A stretch of DNA of 64,000 nucleotides. Origin: Aquanectria penicillioides (taxonomy: Eukaryota; Ascomycota; Sordariomycetes; Hypocreales; Nectriaceae). Each line of letters opens with the position of its first letter. Position 1 is the stretch's first letter. The position numbers were made by a program, and so were the translations under genes. The notes beneath the pieces are model-generated. The model had not been told where the DNA came from. It worked only from the letters and a program-made list of their open reading frames with translations, and did not search any database. The stretch lies in contig PYIU01000007.1 in assembly GCA_003415625.1 (NCBI GenBank), positions 496,001-560,000 of the forward strand, given 5' to 3'. This document shows, piece after piece, positions 56,539 to 64,000 of the stretch.

Positions 56539-58311
56539 ATGAAAGGCAAATCAGATCAAATCGAGAAAGGAGAAAGGTAACATGACGCCAAGCATGTTGA
56601 AGTCAATTCGGACGACCTGAAGGCCGACCAAGTTAACCTGAAATCGGAATCAGACACACTCGGTGCCTGGGCTACAGTGAAGAAGTTTTTGAAGGTAAAT
56701 CTCCATTCACTTGGGTATATCTAGAAAAGAAGTAACAATTTCTAGGCGGTCTTGGTTTGCAACTTGCTCTGCATTGCTGCAGCTGCCGATGGATACCAGA
56801 TCAACCTCAACTGTTTGTGGACAATCCATTTTTTTGGCGGGATTCTGTCTAACTCGAAGCGAGGAAATATTTTTGCGAACCAAGGATTCATCAACCATGT
56901 CGGTTTTCGTAACTAAAAGGGTCAAATCCATCTCAAGGCGAATTACATGGCCATTTGGGGCGCGATGCAATGCCTTGGCCAACTTGGTGGCATGGTCCTA
57001 CTGAATCCAATTTTGGACACAATTGGTCGAAAGAAGACGATGTATGTGCTGCGGGTCATTCTGGCTACTGTAAGTGATATGTCTGGATGAAAATTTACCT
57101 ATTCGAAGCCATCTAATTACCAGTTGCCCACAGTCATTTGTCCTAGAAACTATTGTCCGTGATTGGAAAGACTGGGCGGGCGCCAAGATTCTCGCTGGTA
57201 TCGGCATTGGCGCTATCCAAGCAACGCTTCCAATCTACGTCACTGAATGGTCTCCTGTAAATATTAGAGGAGCCATGATTGTCGCAAATGGATTTTTAGG
57301 ATATGATTGGGAAGTTTCTTGCCAACCTGGTCCTGATGTTGGTCCAGGAAACAAACCCGTAGAACTACAAGGCCCCTATTCTGAGGCAGTGGGGCTTCTT
57401 GGGCATCATTGTACCGATTTTTCTCTGGCTTCCCGAAACACTTGGCAAGCTCAAGTCAATTCAGCGCTGTTGTTATTTGGAAACTAACTCCGCATAGCCT
57501 ACTACGCCGAGAGGGACATGGGTGAAGAAGGAAAACAGGCTCTTCGACGTGTCAATGGCGCTGTTGAGGGATACGATATTGAAGTCGCGTACGCCATCAT
57601 GAAGAACACTATCCTAGAGGAAAGTGCGGCGCAGAAAGAGTTCGGACAAGACTCCATTACTTTGAAAGACCTTTTGCGATCGTACCTTGAGTGCTTTCAA
57701 CGAGCCAACATCCGACGTGCTCTCGGAGCTGCCCTACCTGGCTGCGCCCAGGCCTTTCATTTCTCAACACGTACGCAAGCCTCTTCTTCAAACAAGCGGA
57801 TTTACTAATGCGTTTCTGATCACCACGATTATGTGTAAGCTTTGTCTTCCCTTGACATCTCATCTATTCAAATTCCAACGGGGACTCTGACTTAGGCTCC
57901 ATCCAGCTCGTCACCGCAATCTCCCTCATGTTTTTAACGGATAGATTTGGCCGTCGCAACATGTTGTTCACAGCTGTGATCATCTGCATACGCACTCTTG
58001 TCGTCGTGGGAATCTTGGCTTTTGTAGCCAAGACTAATAAGGCGGTAAAAGACCTCTTGATCTTTATTGCTTGCGTGTGGGCTTTTGCCAATCCCACTGG
58101 TAAAAATATGCCCATTTACTTGTTGAATTATTGCACTAATCAATTCATTGCGGGTGGAAATCTTGGCTTTGCCTTTGTAGGAGAAGTCGCTTCACAGAGA
58201 CTCCGCGCTGGGACTGCCGGCGTTGCGTCTGGCTTGTCTGTTCTCCTTGGCCTCACCTTCAACAAGATTATGATGTCCCAAAAGCGACCCATGTCCGCGA
58301 ACCCAAAGTGA
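56539..58311 (+). pseudogene. MFS sugar transporter, alpha-glucoside type, disrupted
   Basis: Sugar porter related to maltose/alpha-glucoside permeases (about 530 residues when intact). MKGKSDQIEKGER is followed at codon 14 by TAA (56578-56580), where a Gln codon fits (CAA to TAA). Then come LGAWATVKKFLKAVLVC, AAADGYQINLN, FANQGFINHVGF, another TAA, NYMAIWGAMQCLGQLGGMVL, DTIGRKK, WAGAKILAGIGIGAIQATLP and VTEWSPVNIRGAM. After about 57300 the frame changes; a TAG sits at 57360-57362. ERDMGEEGKQALRRVNGA is the central loop, and SFLNTYASLFFKQ and LTDRFGRRNMLF are in further frames. The last exon stops at 58311 with the final two helices missing. Clearly dead. It opens a sugar-use cluster with the regulator, a second transporter and a GH1 enzyme. 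Confidence 0.8.
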
Positions 58312-58576
58312 CTGAATCTGAGCCTTCTCCGGGATTCTACCCCGCTGTCTTGCCAGGTCTAGCTCTTCTCGTCGGGGATCTACGCGGGGAGTAGCAGAAA
58401 TGATCGTCTCGCTGCGGGGGGAATTGATCAGCCGACAATATCACCCCAGAAGAGTCATTTACCCATCATGTAACTATTTGACCGGTGCAAATCCCCGCTA
58501 TGGATTGACGTCAAATGCACCACGTCCTTTTCGCCGGTTCTCAATTGTCCGCCGCCGAGATAATCAATCCCCCGCC

Positions 58577-60539
58577 ATGGCAATGGAACGCTGTCCCATA
58601 TCGCCTTCAGCTCGTTCCAGGACTGTTCTGCTCCTGCACCGGCGACCGATAAACAGGGCTTGTGACCGTTGTCGCCGCCGAAAGGCTCGCGTAAGTCGTC
58701 AGTGGCGTTGGGGAAACAGGGCCACCTCCAACTAACAATGACTACAGTGTGATTTTTCAGACTCGGGCCACCGCTGCACCAACTGCCATGAATCAAGCGA
58801 GCAGTGCACCTTTGACTTACCCCTTGCTCGTCGTGGTCCAAAAGGAATGAAGAGGAATACCGACAGAGCTCTTGTAGCCACCGATCCTTCGAATGCTGGA
58901 GATAGTTCCGCTCCCTCAATCTCCAACTCGAACCCCACTGCGGAATTGGCATCCGTGAACTCGTCGTCCACATCCTCGGCCCCATCTTTGGCTCAGTGGG
59001 ACGCTTCTCACAACCTGAATGTTGACCCAGCGCTGTCACCACAGACAATTCGCAGCTCCGCATCGGATGTTGCGACGAACCATTCCCAGTCAGCCCTGCA
59101 ACGGTGGCACAATCTTTCTAGATCGCTAGCGTTTCTCACTGCAGATTTCAACCGTTTTGTTTCGCGTTGCTTGGACCTTTTCTTCGAGTACCTTTATCCC
59201 CTCACGCCGTTGGTTCATGAACCCAGTCTCCGAGATGCAATAGCATTCTTTGCCACTCCACCAACATCTAGTTTTTCGCCAACCAGCAACTCCGTGGTTG
59301 GTGGTGGTCCTTTGGAAACATGGCCAGATGCCACTTTCACTCTGGTCACAGCGGTCTGCGCTGAGGCAGCGTTTTTGTTGCCGAAAGACCTGTTTCCCGA
59401 GGGCCAATCTGTCGCCGAGATTTTTCTAAAAGCCTCTCGCAGTTGTCTCAATCATTATCTAGAAGCGGATCTTGAAAGTCCCAATGCCAATTCCGTTGCT
59501 GTTAGATACTTCCATTCCAATTGCCTTCATGCAGCTGGAAAGCCCAAATATTCTTGGCACATCTTTGGGGAAGCTACTCGGCTCGCTCAGGTAATGCAGC
59601 TCCATGAAGAAAGCTCTCTTGATGGCCTGTTTCCGATAGAGGCCGAGCTTCGACGACGTGTTTTTTGGATTGTTTATATGGGCGATAAATCGGCCGCTAT
59701 CCTTAACAACCGCCCAATAACAATCCATAAGTACTCATTCGAGTCGGGGATCACAACTGCATATCCAACAGGCATCGAGGATGAATCCTCCATTGATCTT
59801 TCGCCTGGACGCATAGTATCTGCAGTGGATACAACCAGACAAACCTTGATAGCTGGCTTCAATGCCAATTTGCGTTTGTGGCAAACGGCATCGGATCTTC
59901 TGCTTCAAATGAGAGTCCTTCAAGACAGAGAGCAAGCCGATGTCTCTCTGCAAGGTCATTCATTACGCCCCACGGCAGAGGCTACAAGTCGCTTGGACGC
60001 ATTATATGTTCAATTTATCACATCCCTTGATGAACTGCCACCGTATTTACAATCATACACATATGCTCCAGCAATTGGACCAGGGAAGGAGGATACAACT
60101 CAACAAAACCAATTTATTATCCAATTCGCAAATTTACAGGTATCAATGCATTGTTTAAGAATGGTCATTATCCAAAAATTTGAGGAGCATTCCTACTTTT
60201 CCACTGGTGTAGAGCAGGCAGACTTGCGCAAGACGGAAATCGCCAGAGATATGCTGCGTGTGATACATGAGGCGCCATTTTGGTCACTGCAGGTTAATGG
60301 GGAGCCCTATGTCAGTAACCATACTAAGCATAATCGCGAAATTTGCTAATTTTTAAGTCATTCAGGTCGAGAAAATACGACTCATCGGAGCTATTCTGTT
60401 GGAGATAATTCACCGCAACGGTATATCACCAATAGCCACTCGCGCCCGGAGTGACTTCACTGTGCTACTCGACCTCCTTACACGACTGGATTCAAAAGCT
60501 TCAGATGCGCTCAGGAATAATTTTTCGTCGGTAGTTTAA
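58577..60539 (+). CDS. Zn2Cys6 transcription factor of a sugar-use cluster
   Basis: Exons 58577-58690, 58748-60310 and 60366-60539 give 616 residues with no break. Zinc cluster C29-x2-C32-x6-C39-x8-C48-x2-C51-x6-C58 is split by an intron after Arg38, a position common in fungal regulators. A Ser/Thr/Pro-rich linker follows (about 80-140), then the fungal-specific regulatory domain from about 150: FLTADFNRFVSRCLDLFFEYLYPLTPLVHEPSLR (split by position 150-185), KYSWHIFGEATRLAQVMQLH and ELRRRVFWIVYMGDKSAAIL. The arrangement resembles AmyR/MalR-like regulators of sugar catabolism. It stands between two sugar transporters and upstream of a GH1 gene, so inducing those genes is the likely role. It reads intact although the neighbouring targets are broken. 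ATG 58400 would add an unlikely 59-residue N terminus. Confidence 0.87.
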
Positions 60540-60817
60540 TAAATTAAAAAAAGAATGACAGGTTTCGTTGTCCTTGGAAACCGGCGTTGGTTTGGTTTGG
60601 GATTTAGTGACCGCACAAACGTTTCGGGGATACGTAATGGGTTATGGGTGCCACCTTGGTAGACAGGTGCACATTTCCATACCAAGGAAAGGGGGGGATA
60701 TCAAGAGCGTTGTTCATTAACAGTTATTTCCGCTGTAAATAACATCTAGCCGCTATGGGAGATGCCGAATCATCTACCCAGCTCTTTCAGCTTTCTGGAA
60801 CCCAATGACAGCTGCAG
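60540..60817. other. Short intergenic region
   Basis: 3' flanks of the regulator and the minus-strand transporter. No gene. Confidence 0.5.
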
Positions 60818-62411
60818 TTAAACTGTCTTCTCTCTGACAAATTCTTGTTCCTCCTTCATCAACTCGATCTTCTTTGCCACTTCTTGCTTTTCTTCCTTGC
60901 CCTCGAACAAATACGTCAGCTCTTCTAGAGTGGGCCCAGAGGTTTCCACAAAGAAGAAGTAAACAAACAGGAATATGATTGCAACCCAAACACAGTAATA
61001 GGTGTAAAGCTTCCAGCCAATGCTCTGTAGAGCTATTGGGTTGACATAGCCACCAAATATGGACGCAATTTGAATCGTAAGCGGGACAAATGCCCATGGC
61101 TTGGCTCGCATCTGGTACGTAACGATCTCCAAAGGATAAGTAACGACCAAGTTTATCCAACCAAATGTATAGAATCCTTGAAAGAGAAAAATGCAGGCAA
61201 GAACTCCCCTTCCTGCAGCTAGTGAGTCTTTTTCGAGATATTGCTGGGCTGCAATGGTCCACATGATGAAAGTGACTAACACTCCACCAGAACCAACAAC
61301 GAAGTACGTTCGGCGTTTGAAACGATCCACAAGGAAAGTCATCGTTTTAGCAACAATGTACTACCAAAGTGTGGCCATCCCGTTGACAAGAGTGATGTCC
61401 TTTTCTTCTTTCACTCCAGTATCTTTGAGAATCTGAGTGAGATAATTGGATACCAGCAGATTACCTGAGCTCTGGCTAAACAAGGCAGTCGCAAAGCACA
61501 GAGAAAGACGTTTGATGTTAGGTTTCGACCAGAAGAACTCCTTCCACATCATATTTTGCTCTGCCTCCTTCGAAATTGCCTGCTGAATCTCTGCGTATTC
61601 AAACTCGACAAGCTCAGATTTGGAGTCGCATTCGCCATGGTATTTAACTAGAATATCTCGTGCCTTTTCATATTTTCCCTTAGCAATCAGCCAGCGAGGA
61701 GACTTTGGGCAAAGGAAGACCAAGGCTCCCTGATAGATCGAAGGGACAATCCGAATAAGAGTGGGTAGTCTCCACGACCACTGACTGGGAATGCGATAGC
61801 ACCATATGTTACCCAGGCTCCAATTACATATCCCAACCAGATGCTGGTGTTTTAGAATGTGGTAAATTGCACACGCTCCTTGGGATGCGATAGCTCTGTG
61901 ACGAGGACTAGAGCATCCATTTGGATGAGCGAGGACCCAATCCCTAGGGTGATCTTTCCTCCCGCATACATGTCTAATGAGGTTGCGAAAACTCAACCAA
62001 AACTCCAGCAATAATAACAATAGAGCCTAGTGCTGTTGGAACTCTTCGACCTGCAGCATCACCAATCCAGCTAAGGAAGATGAAGGGGATGACGCCACCA
62101 ATGGCGTTGGCAGCGCCAAAGAACCCCAATCTCGAGCCAGTGGTATGCCCGAATCGTTCTTGCCAACTATTGAGGACTGTCATGCCATTGGTCATGCCTA
62201 GAGAAATTAGAACAATTCATCGCAATGTTGAAATACGTGATAGTGTGTGGTACTTCCTTCCGTCAATGCCCAAAGCCATACTAGCGAACAGCGAAGAAGT
62301 GAGCAAGAAGTAGAGGAGGATTCCATTCTTTCTCTTCCAAAAGGGAGGGATTGTATTCATATCGATAGGGGACGAAATATCTTCAGCTACTCTCGCAGCG
62401 GAAGGGGCCAT
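60818..62411 (-). pseudogene. MFS sugar transporter, lactose-permease/hexose type, disrupted
   Basis: Minus-strand start MAPSAARVAEDISSPIDMNT at 62411, TM1 ending MALGID. The first intron has lost its donor: where gtaagt is expected after GGA A the sequence is ggaagt, while the acceptor ctctag is kept. Exon 2 continues SMTNGMTVLNSWQERFGHTTG, GFFGAANAIGGVIPFIF and GDAAGRRVP. Then frames change near 62000 (DMYAGGKITLGIGSSLIQM in one frame with a TAA after VQFTTF), and again near 61790. The C-terminal half is clean from WRLPTLIRIVPSIYQGALVF on, except TAG at 61361-61363 between GMATLW and YIVAKTMTFLVDRF, where Gln fits (CAG to TAG). The tail is ETSGPTLEELTYLFEGKEEK. Dead, yet easy to read. It probably took up di- or monosaccharides for the GH1 enzyme next door. 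Confidence 0.82.
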
Positions 62412-63016
62412 TGTAATTACGGATCAGCCAGGACAATGTGATATAGAGTTCTTGAATTAACCACCAAAAGATCTGACCAAAGATTTAGAGAGCTTTTCCA
62501 GTGTCTGGCCTTTCGGATAATTCTGTCAGGGACCATATGGTACAGTTATATAGAAATACATGTCACACAAGAGGAGGTTACAAGACATGAGAGAACTTGC
62601 TTCGAGCCTTTACTCCGCCGACAAAGTCAGACAACAAGTGGTTGGTTCCCTGAGGGGTTCCAAGTCAGGGGTCGGCAGGGCGAAACGGAGAAATATCCTA
62701 GATTCATGAGCTTCAAAATAATCCACCAAAGCCTGTCGGGAAATTGGGTCGGGGAAATCCCACAGATCGGCGTTATTGCACCACTCTGGTCATGTCCAAA
62801 CAAGACCCGGCTTCTTTGTGTTGCAAATATCCCCAAAGTAAAGAGGGGTTGATCCTTCAATCTTCGGGTATAAAACTTGCCAGGGTTTTGGGAACTGGCG
62901 AGGAACTGACATTGTCGGCAAAGTCAACCAGGCGTCTTTCCTCATTGCTTTTGTGCCGAAGCTCATCTTTTACCTAACGAGACTAGCCTGGTACCTTTGT
63001 GTCCCCCGAGGTGACA
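62412..63016. other. Divergent promoter of transporter and beta-glucosidase
   Basis: Shared upstream space of two genes of one pathway. No gene seen. Confidence 0.45.
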
Positions 63017-64000
63017 ATGTCGGGTACAGTCTCACTTTACAAGACTTTGAGTTGGGGTTTGCAACGGCATCCTATCAAATCGAAGGTGCCGTCGAAGAGG
63101 ATGGCCGTGGGAAGTCGATTTGGGACACCTTCTGTCACCTCAAACCCACTCGAACAAAAGGTGCAAACGGCGATGTCGCTTGTGATCATTATCATCGGTG
63201 GGAGGAAGACCTCGACCTATTGAAGACGTATGGGGCCCAAACATGCCGTTTTTCTATCTCCTGGTCACGCATCATTCCGTTGGGGGGCAGAAACGACTCA
63301 ATAAATGAAGCCGGGATCGCCTTTTACAATCGTCTTATTGATGGCTTAATTTCCCGTGGGATTACGCCTTGGGTGACGCTATATCATTGGGACCTTCCAC
63401 AAGAGCTCCATGATCGCTATGGAGGGTGGCTAGATGTGGAAGAGTCGCAGTTGGACTTTGAGAGATATGCTCGAGTCTGTTATGAGCCATTTGACGACCG
63501 TGTAAAGGACTGGATCACGCTCAATGAGCCATGGATCGTCACAATTTTCGTGAGTTTTTCGTCGTCAACATGCTTAATCATGTGCTGAGTGGATCTCAAG
63601 AGCTATGCCGCTGGAGGCAACGCGCCTGGGCGAAGCAGTATCGACCCCCAATCCACCGAGGGCAACACTGCAAAAGAACCTTGGATTGTCGGGAAAGCCT
63701 TGGTCATGAGCCATGCGCGCGCAGTACTGGCATACAATGAAGACTTTCGCCCCAGTCAGAAGGGTCGCGTTGGCATCTCTCTTAACAGTGACTATTCTGA
63801 GCCGTGGGACAGCAACGATCCTCGAGACAGTGAAGCCGTAGAACGTCGAATGCAATTCCACATTGTAAACAATATACAGGCACGCGCAGGGACGGTCACA
63901 GCAGGCAACATGCGCAACAGGTCGGTCCAGATCAATTGGGATTCGTAAGGAACAGCTAGATAGTGGTCGCAGAATGCAGTCACCTATTTACAGTGCAGGG
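63017..64000 (+). pseudogene. GH1 beta-glucosidase, runs to the window edge, probably disrupted
   Basis: Glycoside hydrolase family 1 (beta-glucosidase/beta-galactosidase), cytosolic type with no signal peptide. Seen: FATASYQIEGAVEEDGRGKSIWDTFC, CDHYHRWEEDLDLLK, RFSISWSRIIP, WVTLYHWDLPQEL, RYGGWL and the acid/base motif TLNEPW. A gtgagt...tcaag intron (63550-63600) leads to SYAAGGNAPGRSSI, PWIVGKALVMSHARAV and SEPWDSNDPRDSEAVERRM. The natural ATG (63017, MSGTVSL) is one base out of frame with the body, and the usual Trp before GFATASYQ is Leu. After RRMQFHI (about 63861) similarity is lost and the frame stops at TAA 63946-63948. The nucleophile motif TENG would lie beyond the window. Family certain; state of the gene likely broken. 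Confidence 0.75.

Overview
This 64 kb window is nuclear DNA of a filamentous ascomycete (Pezizomycotina), probably a Sordariomycete. The evidence is short GT-AG introns of about 50-85 nt with CTAAC/CTAAT-like branch sites, several Zn2Cys6 regulators, fungal-only families (Clr5-ankyrin, fungal CorA-like, DUF1349) and a fungal Brf1. Genus-level placement is inference only. There are no bacterial-style operons, CRISPR arrays or recognisable intact transposons. Gene models were spliced by eye, so exon borders are stated where I could fix them.

Layout. 1-12.2 kb: accessory genes, mostly broken: an aldehyde dehydrogenase with a premature stop, an apparently intact aquaporin-like channel, a type-B carboxylesterase with several frame breaks, an Old Yellow Enzyme-type oxidoreductase with a stop and two frameshifts, and a Zn2Cys6 regulator with a single in-frame TAG. 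12.2-14.7 kb: gene-free GC-rich promoter-like DNA. 14.7-30 kb: an intact block holding a BTB/POZ protein, a DUF1349 protein, the TFIIIB subunit Brf1, a cyanamide hydratase-like HD protein, a CorA-like membrane protein (one doubtful spot), a Zn2Cys6 regulator and a DHA1 drug/polyamine-type transporter. 30-34 kb: AT-rich DNA with the 3' half of a dead DHA2 transporter. 33.5-46.6 kb: a frameshifted Clr5-ankyrin gene, then a seven-exon gene for a 1,298-residue protein carrying a tyrosinase domain behind about 810 unrecognised residues. Divergent from it is a multi-exon gene of unknown family, followed by an intact hexose transporter. 46.6-50.6 kb: no gene seen. 50.6-53.6 kb: a dead GABA/amino-acid permease beside a dead Zn2Cys6 regulator. 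54.4 kb: an intact RWD protein. 56.5-64 kb: a sugar-use cluster (alpha-glucoside-type transporter, Zn2Cys6 regulator, lactose/hexose-type transporter, GH1 beta-glucosidase) in which only the regulator reads cleanly.

Two themes stand out. First, the tyrosinase fusion and its divergent partner look like an undescribed oxidative or biosynthetic pair: the tyrosinase keeps a full CuB site and a Cys-x-His thioether motif but has an odd CuA spacing. Second, the flanks contain many pseudogenes, and at least six premature stops are explained by a single C-to-T (or G-to-A) change, five of them in CpA context. This fits repeat-induced point mutation or simple relaxed decay. A second lesion class, one-base length changes in homopolymer runs, could instead be assembly error.
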